Positions 1 to 7,631 of a stretch of 64,000 bases of DNA are shown one piece after another. The notes under the pieces are model-generated. The model was not told the DNA's origin. It searched no databases and worked only from the letters and a program-made list of their open reading frames with translations. The DNA is from Levilactobacillus humaensis (GTDB taxonomy: Bacteria > Bacillota > Bacilli > Lactobacillales > Lactobacillaceae), in assembly GCF_024345185.1 (NCBI RefSeq), contig NZ_BROB01000005.1, positions 48,943-112,942 on the forward strand, in the 5' to 3' direction. Numbering within the stretch: position 1 is the stretch's first letter; each line of letters starts with the position of its first letter. Made by a program: the position numbers and the translations under genes.

Positions 1-103
1 TGGTTGTGGACGAGTCGGCAAAAGCAATACTTGGGCTAACCACACCGCCTAGTAACAGCAGGGTCAGTCCGGAGATGGTGATCTTATGGATTAGTCGATT
101 CAT
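1..103 (-). CDS. Secreted protein, N-terminal fragment cut by window edge
   Basis: Reading leftwards from an ATG at 103, the first 34 codons give a positively charged start (MNRLIHK), a hydrophobic core rich in Leu/Gly/Val and an AFA-DS signal-peptidase-I-like site, followed by a Ser/Thr stretch. An AAGGGG ribosome site lies just upstream of the ATG (about 111-117). The rest of the gene is outside the window, so its function cannot be stated. It reads in the same direction as the GH20 gene but is separated from it by about 200 bases. Confidence 0.6.
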   Translation of the reverse strand, partial: MNRLIHKITISGLTLLLLGGVVSPSIAFADSSTT

Positions 104-299
104 TTCATACACCCCTTATACGTTTAGCGCCGTTATTATGATTGTAGTATATCATATAAACAAACTAATTAGGAGGGGAGAATGTTGGTATAACGGTAAA
201 CTTAACTCTTAAAATTGTTGAGTCAGTCAGGTGAATTAACCAAGCCGATGAATCACACGGATTTAAAGATGTGACCCCACTGAGTCTAGGCATAGGGGC
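104..299. other. Intergenic stretch without a gene
   Basis: AT-rich at 120-200, probably carrying the promoter of the leftward secreted gene. I saw no RNA gene and no clear terminator for the GH20 gene that ends at 300. Confidence 0.4.
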
Positions 300-1376
300 C
301 TATTTCGGGACGCTCAGGCGGTGAATAAAGGTGACGATGGCCGTGGTCGAGGTCTGCTGGGAGTCGTGTCCCCAGAGACTGATGAGGGTGCCACGGGTCG
401 TCACACTGGGTTCAAGTGTCCGGTTGTGGTTGGCGTTGGTCCGATCGATTTCGTTAAACATGTCCGGGGTGTAATCGTCGCGAAGGTAATTCAAGAAGTA
501 AGTATCGTAAGCAGCATTGCCAATGTATTGCAGCTGATAGTAGGTGGCATAGCTGTTGCAGTTAATAATTTGGCGGTTGCGGTTAACCAGATTGGGAACC
601 GACACGCGTTTGGCACGCCGGTTGACGAGTTCGGCTCGTTCGGCGTGGTTGCCAGACTGGGACCAGTAGGTAACCACGATGTTGGCATCTAATTTCGGCA
701 GTTGTTTCTTTAGAATGGAATCATTCCACACGACGGTGGTAAAGCCGCGCTTGTTCTGATCGCGGTTAAGTTGATTGACGAACTTGGTTAGGTAGCGGTA
801 GTCGCCATCCGTTCCTGGAACCTCATCGGCACCGATAATGAGATCACGATATGGTTGGTTTTTAAAGCTACCATCCAGTTCGCGATAGATCTTTTTGGCG
901 ACGGTGACCGCCTTAGGACTGGTGTAGTCAAGCGTTTCTTTGTCAAGTTTGACGGCACGGTAGGTCTTGCCGTGTTTACGTTTGAGTTGTTTGAGAATCG
1001 CGCCCGCATGCGAGGGCAGATCGACGTCCGGAACCAGTTGAAGTTGGCGTTGGTTGGCAAAGGTAACCAGCCGTTTGAGGGCCTTGGGTGACAAGACCGT
1101 CTTCGAGGCCCGATTTCCCAAATAGGTTGACTGAAAGCTGAGATGTTCGTTGTCGCTGAGGTGCAGGACCACGTAGGTGAAATGCTGATCGGCCGCGGCC
1201 GAGATGACGCGCTTAAGGGAACTTTCGGAGAGGGGATGGCGGCCGAGATCGATGAGGAGTCCCTGCTTAGTATCCAGCTGAGAACGTCGCGCCGCCTGAG
1301 CGGTAGTTGCGATTGGTGAAATGAGAGCCAAACAGAAACTGATTAGAATAAGCATAATGAATGAACGACGCTTCAA
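300..1376 (-). CDS. Secreted GH20 beta-N-acetylhexosaminidase-like protein
   Basis: 358 residues. Residues 1-28 form a signal peptide ending in an AQA-type site, so the enzyme is exported. The body matches glycoside hydrolase family 20: a TIM barrel with LIDLGRHP near residue 41, a conserved DLPSHAG segment (His123) and the catalytic Asp-Glu pair in GADE (D184, E185). GH20 enzymes remove terminal N-acetylhexosamine by substrate-assisted catalysis. The protein has the catalytic domain only, with no added binding modules or LPxTG anchor, so it is probably free or loosely held outside the cell. The start is supported by GAGGAGG just upstream of the ATG. Family assignment is firm; the substrate (peptidoglycan fragments or glycans) is inference. 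Confidence 0.8.
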   Translation of the reverse strand: MKRRSFIMLILISFCLALISPIATTAQAARRSQLDTKQGLLIDLGRHPLSESSLKRVISAAADQHFTYVVLHLSDNEHLSFQSTYLGNRASKTVLSPKALKRLVTFANQRQLQLVPDVDLPSHAGAILKQLKRKHGKTYRAVKLDKETLDYTSPKAVTVAKKIYRELDGSFKNQPYRDLIIGADEVPGTDGDYRYLTKFVNQLNRDQNKRGFTTVVWNDSILKKQLPKLDANIVVTYWSQSGNHAERAELVNRRAKRVSVPNLVNRNRQIINCNSYATYYQLQYIGNAAYDTYFLNYLRDDYTPDMFNEIDRTNANHNRTLEPSVTTRGTLISLWGHDSQQTSTTAIVTFIHRLSVPK

Positions 1377-1598
1377 TGGCGTTCCTCCTCTGGTGAGTCA
1401 CTGATAATACAGTCGCCCCTAGCATACTGTTTATGACTTGGCAGGGTCAATGAAAGAATGGTTTCCGAGTCAGATTTGGTCGAGAATCCGTGAAAATATG
1501 TTGGGGTGGGATGATTGTGAGGATAGAGAGTCATTTTTGCTAAATTCGAGACATCGTTAGTTGATTTTTCTGGGAATGGTGATGAAATTTCGTAATTA

Positions 1599-1631
1599 CT
1601 GACATGATATGTCAGTCTGCTTTGCTAGAAT
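1599..1631 (+). promoter_or_regulatory. Palindromic operator and -10 box of first ~400-aa paralog
   Basis: CTGACAT-GAT-ATGTCAG (1599-1615) is a perfect inverted repeat with 7-bp arms. A -10-like TAGAAT with an upstream TGC lies at 1626-1631, exactly 21 bases after the CTGACA. The same CTGACA-N21-(-10) layout precedes the other two paralogs, so this is probably the binding site of one shared regulator, with the WYL protein at 4429 the obvious candidate. Confidence 0.65.
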
Positions 1632-1644
1632 GAGGTTATCAACT

Positions 1645-1675
1645 GATTTCACTAGCACTCCTGACTAGTGAAATC
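1645..1675 (+). promoter_or_regulatory. Perfect 11-bp hairpin in the 5' leader
   Basis: GATTTCACTAG at 1645-1655 is repeated as CTAGTGAAATC at 1665-1675 with a 9-base loop. It sits between the -10 box and the ribosome site of the first paralog, with no U-run after it, so it is unlikely to be a terminator. It may be an RNA structure or a second operator. The second paralog keeps only the TGATTTCA part. Confidence 0.45.
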
Positions 1676-1693
1676 TAAAAAACTGAAGGGGCG

Positions 1694-2932
1694 ATGTCGA
1701 TGCTGAAAAAGAATATTGATTTGAACCAATACCTAGCCGACCAACAGATTTACGCGAACCTCTTAATCTATGATTACAGTCAAGCTGATGCGGTAGTGCC
1801 AGAGAATCGGGTGACCCTGTTGTCTCCGGAGCGGCGACGGCTAACCCAACGCGGCGGGCGTTACCAACTTTACAATAATTCTGGTGACTTCTACGTCAAT
1901 GGTCTGACGTTAGCCGATCTCAATCGTCGATTGCCAGAGATGATGGCTAGTGACCAGCCACAAGTCTTATCGACTGAAGAACCGCACTTAGATATTGTGG
2001 CTGATTTGATTCGTCAGGTCGCGGCGATGGGGTTGGTGGTGACCGGCAGTCGCTATGTTTGTGAACGAACTTGGACAGCGACTGACGATCGTCGATTGAT
2101 GGCAACCTTGCTGTCACATCGGGGCTGTACAGTCCAAGCTGGCGAAACGCCAGGTTCAACCATCATGGTGGACGAGGATCAGCAGCCTGTCATGCGAGAA
2201 GAACATGATGGACACGACGCAGAACTGGTCGACGATGTTCGATTCACTGTGCAGGACCGGGCGGGTCATCCGCTGATTCGTTTGATTCCCTTGGACTTAT
2301 TGGGCACCGTTCTTTACGGCTTACGTTGCGGTTTTTCAGCACACCAATTGCAGGAGTGGCTTCTGTGGCCGAGACTGGATCAATCTTTGATTGGTTCGGC
2401 GCGATTAGCCTTAGTTGAGAGTCGCCAGACGCCAGCAAAGCCAATAACCTCACTCGCTGATTTACGGAAATTGAATACCGTCTCCGTGCCCACTGACCGG
2501 CCAATTACCGCGCGTTGGTTTCAATTTACGAATGCCGCCGACACGCGTGACTTGGGTGGCGCGATGGCTCCCGAAGAGGCGAGTGACGTGTTGGAAGCCG
2601 CGTTCCATGGTGACCCGCGTCCCAGTGATCGCGAATTCTCCGATTGGTTGGTCCGCCTTGCTGCGTGCTTTAACTTGCAGATTCAGCGGCGGCAACGGCG
2701 GCGATTAGCCGTTTGTGATGTCGACCAATTTAAGGTTGAAAATGGTGAAATCGAAGATCTGGAGGCGACTAGCCGGGCCAACACGGGTGGTTTTCCGGAA
2801 ACGGTCTATGAAATCTTCGATCGTGAAGCTGGACTTTCGGTGTGCTACGACCTGTCATTTCGGGAACTGGTGCCAACCTTGTTGGCGTTGGTCGCGCAAC
2901 ATAAAATAATCCTTTCAAGGAAGGATAGTTAG
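1694..2932 (+). CDS. Unrecognised ~400-aa protein, paralog A, with four internal repeats
   Basis: 412 residues, no signal peptide or membrane segment, so probably cytoplasmic. I do not recognise the family. It is closely related over its whole length to the protein at 3099 and more distantly to the one at 6206. Four short segments look like copies of one beta-beta-alpha unit: one starting RYQLYNNSGDF near residue 57, one starting RFTVQDRAGHP near 183, one starting WFQFTNAADT near 274, and one starting VYEIFDREAG near 370. Each has a Gly/Asp turn followed by a Leu-rich helix. Basic patches (PERRRL, QRRQRRR) could contact nucleic acid, but that is a guess. The ATG at 1694 is only two bases from AAGGGG; the ATG at 1700 is better spaced and may be the true start. 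No catalytic motif is visible. Confidence 0.55.
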   Translation: MSMLKKNIDLNQYLADQQIYANLLIYDYSQADAVVPENRVTLLSPERRRLTQRGGRYQLYNNSGDFYVNGLTLADLNRRLPEMMASDQPQVLSTEEPHLDIVADLIRQVAAMGLVVTGSRYVCERTWTATDDRRLMATLLSHRGCTVQAGETPGSTIMVDEDQQPVMREEHDGHDAELVDDVRFTVQDRAGHPLIRLIPLDLLGTVLYGLRCGFSAHQLQEWLLWPRLDQSLIGSARLALVESRQTPAKPITSLADLRKLNTVSVPTDRPITARWFQFTNAADTRDLGGAMAPEEASDVLEAAFHGDPRPSDREFSDWLVRLAACFNLQIQRRQRRRLAVCDVDQFKVENGEIEDLEATSRANTGGFPETVYEIFDREAGLSVCYDLSFRELVPTLLALVAQHKIILSRKDS

Positions 2933-3011
2933 ACTGAACCGATTAAGTCTGGGGGGCCGATTGTGGCTTCCCAGACTTTAAGATTAAATTGTTGCAACCA
3001 AAAGTGTCAAA

Positions 3012-3044
3012 CTGACATGATATGTCCATTTGACTGGGTATAAT
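3012..3044 (+). promoter_or_regulatory. Operator and TATAAT box of second paralog
   Basis: CTGACAT-GAT-ATGTCCA at 3012-3028 repeats the first paralog's operator, with a degraded right arm. A consensus TATAAT lies at 3039-3044, again exactly 21 bases after CTGACA. Confidence 0.65.
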
Positions 3045-3098
3045 TGAGTGTATCAGGTGATTTCATGTGAGTATTAGTGAGCTGATGACTAAGGAGCG

Positions 3099-4301
3099 AT
3101 GATTCTATTGAAAAAAGCAATGGATTATAACCAATATCTAGTTGAACACCAAATGGCCGCCACAATGTTAATTTACCGTTATAGTGAAGCCGATATCGTA
3201 TCTCCAGGAAGCGACGTGACCGTCCTGTCGCCAGAACGTCGGCGATTGACCTTGAACGATGCGCGGTATCAGCTCTATAACGATACGGGTGTTTATGCCA
3301 ATGGGGTGACGCTGGACGATCTTAAGTCGACATTGGCGACCTTAAGAGCCAGTGATCACGACCAAGGCTTGTCAGCGAACGTACAGGAATCCAGTACCAT
3401 CATTAGCTTGATTCAGGACCTCGCGAAAATGGGGTTGACGGTGATGGGTAGCCGCTATGTCTGTGATCGCGCATGGGATGTTGATGATGATCGGCGGCTG
3501 GTGGCGGCGTTATTGCATCCGCAGTTGCGTAACGATCAACCGCAAAATGAAGCTCAAGAGGCTTCAATGTTGAATTACGATTGGGAACGGACTGTGCGAC
3601 GGGATCGTCAGCCCAATGGGGTCAATAAGGTCGATGAAGTCCGCTTCACCATTCAGGATCAAACCGGGAAAACATTGCTACGACTCGTCCCACGGGAACG
3701 CTTAGGAACAGTCCTTTATGCGCTACGGTGTGGGGCTAGCCCGCAACAGATCCGCGAGTGGCTTCTGTGGCCGCGGCTAGAACAACTTTCTCTGGATTAT
3801 GCGCAGCTATCCCTGCTGACCTGCTGGCAAAGCGAGTCGCGAAGGATTGTGACGCTGAAAGACTTGCTCACCCTGGACGACTTGGCGGTGTCCGACCAAG
3901 ATTTAGGCGATTCGTGTTGGTATCAGTTCACGGATCAAAGTGAGAAACGCCGCTTTGGTGGGGCGATTCCCTTTACCGAAGCTGGCGACGCACTGTCTAA
4001 AATTTTTCACGGCCGTCAGTACGCCGGTGACCGCGAGTTTTCCGATGGGTTGGCGCAACTTGCTCAGCATGTCAATCTGCAAATTCAGCGGCGGCAGCGG
4101 CGATTGTTCGACATTGCTGATATTGACAGATTCCAAGAGTCTGAGGGTGAAATCGTTGATATGTCGGCTACGGGCCGAGATGGTCATGAGGGCCTGCCGG
4201 AAACGGTCTACGAAATTATCGATCTGGGCTCAGGTCGAACCCTACGCTATGATCTCTCAATTAATGACTTAGTGATGGCGGTACTCGCGTTTGCCAGCTA
4301 G
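3099..4301 (+). CDS. Unrecognised ~400-aa protein, paralog B
   Basis: 400 residues, the closest relative of the upstream protein and probably a tandem duplication. Shared landmarks are the N-terminal NQYL segment, VTVLSPERRRLT, GLTVMGSRYVCDRAW, LGTVLYALRCG followed by EWLLWPRLEQ, and IQRRQRR near residue 330. The same four beta-beta-alpha units are seen: RYQLYNDTGV, RFTIQDQTGK, WYQFTDQSEK and VYEIIDLGSG. There is no signal peptide, membrane helix or recognised catalytic motif. AAGGAG is only two bases from the ATG at 3099; an in-frame TTG at 3108 is better spaced and aligns with the start region of paralog A. It is followed by the WYL regulator in the same direction. Function unknown. Confidence 0.55.
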   Translation: MILLKKAMDYNQYLVEHQMAATMLIYRYSEADIVSPGSDVTVLSPERRRLTLNDARYQLYNDTGVYANGVTLDDLKSTLATLRASDHDQGLSANVQESSTIISLIQDLAKMGLTVMGSRYVCDRAWDVDDDRRLVAALLHPQLRNDQPQNEAQEASMLNYDWERTVRRDRQPNGVNKVDEVRFTIQDQTGKTLLRLVPRERLGTVLYALRCGASPQQIREWLLWPRLEQLSLDYAQLSLLTCWQSESRRIVTLKDLLTLDDLAVSDQDLGDSCWYQFTDQSEKRRFGGAIPFTEAGDALSKIFHGRQYAGDREFSDGLAQLAQHVNLQIQRRQRRLFDIADIDRFQESEGEIVDMSATGRDGHEGLPETVYEIIDLGSGRTLRYDLSINDLVMAVLAFAS

Positions 4302-4344
4302 TCTAGCTTCTCTAACGAAGAAACGGTAAACGTAAGAAAGTAAG

Positions 4345-4397
4345 GGTTATCAAAACATGGATTTAACTCAATCTGAGTGATTGCGATGATGATAACC
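4345..4397 (+). promoter_or_regulatory. Inverted repeat upstream of WYL gene
   Basis: GGTTATC (4345-4351) and GATAACC (4391-4397) form a widely spaced inverted repeat just before the regulator gene. The same GGTTATC word occurs at 1634-1640 in the first paralog's leader. This could be an autoregulatory site, but two 7-base words are weak evidence. Confidence 0.25.
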
Positions 4398-4428
4398 AGC
4401 TTGAAGTTATCGAAATGGAGGTAGTCAA

Positions 4429-5508
4429 ATGGCAAGCAATGCAAATAAAAAAGGCAATGAACAGAAACGCGTCGCTGAGATGTTAATCACCCTGTGGCAG
4501 GGTGGTCGGATCGTGGTCAAGGACCTGGAGGAAAAGTATGGGGTCGATGAGCGAACAGTTCGGCGCGACATCAAGGCGATTAAAGCCGCTGTGTTGGAAC
4601 AGCGTGATTGGAGTTGGAACCATGATCTGGTTCAACGAGGGACGAGTAAGGTCTATGCCTACTACCTGACGACTCAAGATGAGTTGACCTATGCTGAAGT
4701 CTTGGCCTTATTGAAAATGGTGATTGGCGTACGAGCACTGAGCAAGCCCGAAATGTTAACGCTTCGCGAACATCTTTTGGGTTTGTTGTCGCCCAGCCAT
4801 CGTGAGAATGCCCGTCGGTTAACAACCGTGACCACGGGGACGTATCGGCCCGTGGGCTATAATGCCAAGGTTTGGCCGGCCGAAGAGACGCAACCACATA
4901 TCGGGGCCAGCACGATGGAAAAATTGCCGCTGTTGGATGATATTGCCACCTATATCCAGGCTGACAAGTGGATTAGATTCAAGTATCAAAACAGCACGGG
5001 GGCCGTTAGCACCATCGTGGGAAAGCCAACCAGTGTTACTTTTTCGGCGCATTACTTTTACGTGTGGATCTACACGCAACAACAAGGTAGCGAGCAAGTC
5101 TATCGGTTGGACCGTATGCAACCAGACAGCCTACGCGCGGCGCACCGGGCGGAACAGCCCATGAATACCAATGAGGGTGAACGCGTGAATCAGACGTATC
5201 TCTTGGGTAATGAATTGACCTCGGAGCCGTATGAAATCCAGTACTGGGGCTGGCCACAGACCGCCCTGGATAGTTTGCCAGGTGTGAAACAGGTCCGCCG
5301 AGCCACGGCGGATGAGGAACGCCATCATCCAACCGGAACCGAGATTCTAAAGACCAATCCAACGAGTGTCATTATTTCTGGAACTGGTCAGATGCAAGGC
5401 TTGGTGCTCTGGATTATGGGTCAGGGGGCATTGGTGCGTGTGCTGAAAAGTCCAAAATTACGGGCAGCCGTTTTGACGGAAATTGATCGGATACGGGCAC
5501 TGTATTAG
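4429..5508 (+). CDS. HTH-WYL domain transcriptional regulator
   Basis: 359 residues. Residues about 14-55 form a DeoR-like winged helix-turn-helix (GGRIVVKDLEEKYGVDERTV followed by RRDIKAI). The middle (about 165-235) resembles a WYL domain: DKWIRFKYQNSTG, then a beta-rich segment ending YVWIYTQQQGSEQVYRLDRM. The C-terminal part fits the WYL C-terminal extension. WYL proteins bind nucleic-acid-type ligands and often control defence genes; BrxR of some BREX islands is of this type. It stands between the ~400-aa paralogs and only 2.1 kb from the BREX island, so it may control either or both. AAATGGAGG upstream of the ATG supports the start. Regulation of the CTGACA-N21 promoters is inference from proximity. 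Confidence 0.75.
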   Translation: MASNANKKGNEQKRVAEMLITLWQGGRIVVKDLEEKYGVDERTVRRDIKAIKAAVLEQRDWSWNHDLVQRGTSKVYAYYLTTQDELTYAEVLALLKMVIGVRALSKPEMLTLREHLLGLLSPSHRENARRLTTVTTGTYRPVGYNAKVWPAEETQPHIGASTMEKLPLLDDIATYIQADKWIRFKYQNSTGAVSTIVGKPTSVTFSAHYFYVWIYTQQQGSEQVYRLDRMQPDSLRAAHRAEQPMNTNEGERVNQTYLLGNELTSEPYEIQYWGWPQTALDSLPGVKQVRRATADEERHHPTGTEILKTNPTSVIISGTGQMQGLVLWIMGQGALVRVLKSPKLRAAVLTEIDRIRALY

Positions 5509-5546
5509 TCACAAGTCGTGTTAAAAAATCAAAGCGTTCCAATAAA

Positions 5547-5587
5547 AATAAGAGTCGAAACCAGTTTATGGTTTCGACTCTTATTTG
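5547..5587. terminator. Bidirectional terminator
   Basis: A perfect 17-bp stem (5547-5563 with 5569-5585) and a 5-base loop, A-rich before and T-rich after, lies between the convergent WYL and glycosylase-like genes. Confidence 0.85.
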
Positions 5588-5603
5588 TCAGACCAGTAAG
5601 TAT

Positions 5604-6206
5604 TTAGTCGACGGCTTCTTCAGTGATGTCGAGGACTTGTTGACGAACTGTAGCGGCTTGCCAACGCGTGTTGACTGGAGAGTAGTGGTACATCGTCTTA
5701 ACTGGGCGGCTAGCAAATTTAGTCAGGGCAGTGTTGACGGTACTTCCTAAGGCAATCAGCGTGGCGTCCTTTGAGATACCCAGGGCATCAAGGTGCTTTT
5801 CGAAGTCACGGACATCGGCTTCAACTGGCTTGGCTTCTTGACTGTTACTGTTGATGGTCTTGGAGACATCACTCATGAAGGTTCCCCAAAGCTTTGTACC
5901 ATAAATGGCAGCAGCGAGGCGGTAATCACAACTTCTGGCAGGGCCATGGAAGTTGTTGAAGAGGCCTTGTTCGCTAGCCTTAGCAGCGGCGTTGCCGGGA
6001 TTTTGACCGACCAGGACGTATTCAACTTTGCTGAGGCGGTCAGTGAGATCGCTAGGAAGTTGGTCTTTAGGGGATGTCCCGTGGGCACCATAGGCGGCCT
6101 TGAAGAGTTGTTCACGTTCAGCGTCGGTGGCGTTAGCGGGTAAATCAGCGGGAACATTCCAGAGCGCCCAGCTGTCAACGGTTGAAAAATCAGAAGTTTT
6201 AATCAT
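5604..6206 (-). CDS. Uracil-DNA glycosylase superfamily-like protein
   Basis: 200 residues. The segment VEYVLVGQNPGNAAAK resembles the water-activating/nucleotide-binding loop of the uracil-DNA glycosylase fold (G-x-N/D-P-G), and DATLIALGSTVNTALTKF followed by MYHYSP fits the later strand and a catalytic-like H-x-S region. DUF1643-type proteins share this layout. Whether it cuts uracil is unknown. Its ATG overlaps the stop codon of the upstream paralog C as TAATG, with AAAGGTG inside that gene, so the two are translationally coupled and probably work together. There is no signal peptide. Assignment rests on motif layout only. Confidence 0.5.
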   Translation of the reverse strand: MIKTSDFSTVDSWALWNVPADLPANATDAEREQLFKAAYGAHGTSPKDQLPSDLTDRLSKVEYVLVGQNPGNAAAKASEQGLFNNFHGPARSCDYRLAAAIYGTKLWGTFMSDVSKTINSNSQEAKPVEADVRDFEKHLDALGISKDATLIALGSTVNTALTKFASRPVKTMYHYSPVNTRWQAATVRQQVLDITEEAVD

Positions 6207-7402
6207 TATTTATCACCTTTCTTTAGGTCAATGTGACGTAACAGTTTTTCAATCAGGTTACGAAGCAAGATGTCGTAGGCCACGGTCTGACCGGTGGTCT
6301 GGTCAATCAAGTCGAAACTTAATTCAGGAATATGGGGACCGTCTTCTCGCCAGAGGGCGATATCAACATCGGTGAGACGGCCGTCTACGATCGTGAAGTC
6401 TTCGGCCGCCCCTCTGTCGACGAGTTGACGCGTCATACGGTTAATGCCGAGATTTTGGCCGCTAGCCAAGTTAATGAGGTGTTCAGCCAGCTGTCTTGCG
6501 TCGTCGGTTTGCGTCGGATCGACGGGGGTCTGGCTAGTTAATTCAGCAATGACGCTGAGACAGTCGGTAAGACCAAGATCAGGGCATAGGGCGTAATAGG
6601 GTTCGGCAGAAGGACTGAAGGACTGACGGATACGGCCGTCTCCAGGAATTTGCGATTTCGCCATGCGGGCACAGTCGGCACGACTGGTGATGGGGTAGTC
6701 AGCGGAGATGCGGTAGGCAGTGACTCTGATGTCAAGGTCACTGTCTGCGGGGACTAACTTGCGACTCGGCCAAATGAGGAGTTGCTTGATGGTTTGGGGG
6801 TCGGCTTGGAGTAAGAGACAGCCGATGACCGCGCCAAGGAGGAGGGGATGAATGCTTTCAATAATCGGCTCACCTGATTGATCGTAAATCGTATAGCGAC
6901 TCTGATTTGGTAGGTATTCGTTGTCGTTATTCAGGGCTGGAATATTAGCGGTGTCGATCGGACGCGTTGGCAAGTCGAGCGTGGCCAGATAGTCAGTAGG
7001 ATTAGCGACAAATTCGTCGAGATCAGAGATAAAACGCGATTCGAGTTCTTGGATATGGTGACCAGTCACGGTGAAACCTAAATCGTTCAGATTGGCGATG
7101 AGTGTTTCAAGATTGGTGACCGCCGTCGGGCCAAATGGCAAATCGGGTAAGTCATCGGTCGGTGTCGAGAGGACGCGCTCAAGTTCACGCAATTTTAGAT
7201 AGGACGTGTAGGTGGTGGTGTTTTCGCCACCCACTTGATAACGCTTGACGCGGTGAGGCAACTCATCAGATGTGATCGAAAAAAGCGAGGTTGCATTTGA
7301 AGCAGTGATGCGTTCGGAATCGCTCTGTGCGTAAACTTTGCACAAAACGTTTAGGTCAACATAGGAAAGATTTCTGGTGATTTTGGTCTGAGATATGGTC
7401 AT
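6206..7402 (-). CDS. Unrecognised ~400-aa protein, paralog C, coupled to glycosylase-like gene
   Basis: 398 residues, a diverged third member of the family at 1694 and 3099. Corresponding units are RYQVGGENTTT, RYTIYDQSGE with LLLGAVIGCLL and LLIWPSRK after it, YYALCPDLG, and SFDLIDQTTGQ with LLRNLIEKLL after it. GFTVTGHHIQELESRF matches GLTVMGSRYVCDRAW of paralog B. The start ATG at 7402 has an excellent AAGGAGGTG ribosome site. The gene reads opposite to the other two, and its stop codon overlaps the start of the glycosylase-like gene. It stands divergent from the DUF262 gene, which opens the BREX island. No signal peptide, membrane segment or known active site is seen. Confidence 0.55.
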   Translation of the reverse strand: MTISQTKITRNLSYVDLNVLCKVYAQSDSERITASNATSLFSITSDELPHRVKRYQVGGENTTTYTSYLKLRELERVLSTPTDDLPDLPFGPTAVTNLETLIANLNDLGFTVTGHHIQELESRFISDLDEFVANPTDYLATLDLPTRPIDTANIPALNNDNEYLPNQSRYTIYDQSGEPIIESIHPLLLGAVIGCLLLQADPQTIKQLLIWPSRKLVPADSDLDIRVTAYRISADYPITSRADCARMAKSQIPGDGRIRQSFSPSAEPYYALCPDLGLTDCLSVIAELTSQTPVDPTQTDDARQLAEHLINLASGQNLGINRMTRQLVDRGAAEDFTIVDGRLTDVDIALWREDGPHIPELSFDLIDQTTGQTVAYDILLRNLIEKLLRHIDLKKGDK

Positions 7403-7459
7403 TGAAACACCTCCTTGTTAGATTAACGCGGAAACAATATGACTTAAGTTGATAAAATA

Positions 7460-7492
7460 AGTATAGTGGATAGGTATGTCATAATGTGTCAG
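7460..7492 (-). promoter_or_regulatory. CTGACA-N21-TATACT promoter of paralog C
   Basis: On the minus strand CTGACA (7492-7487) is followed after exactly 21 bases by TATACT (7465-7460), the same geometry as at 1599 and 3012. The right half of the palindrome is degraded to ATGACAT. Confidence 0.6.
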
Positions 7493-7631
7493 TCTGATAG
7501 TGGTTGCAAAAATTAATTGCACGAAATTGCTATTTATTGAGTTGCCTATTGGGGGAACTAGCAGGAAAATAGAAATTGAAAACAAATTTTAAAGTCGCTA
7601 ATGGATGGGTATCAGTGGGAGTAGAGGCATA

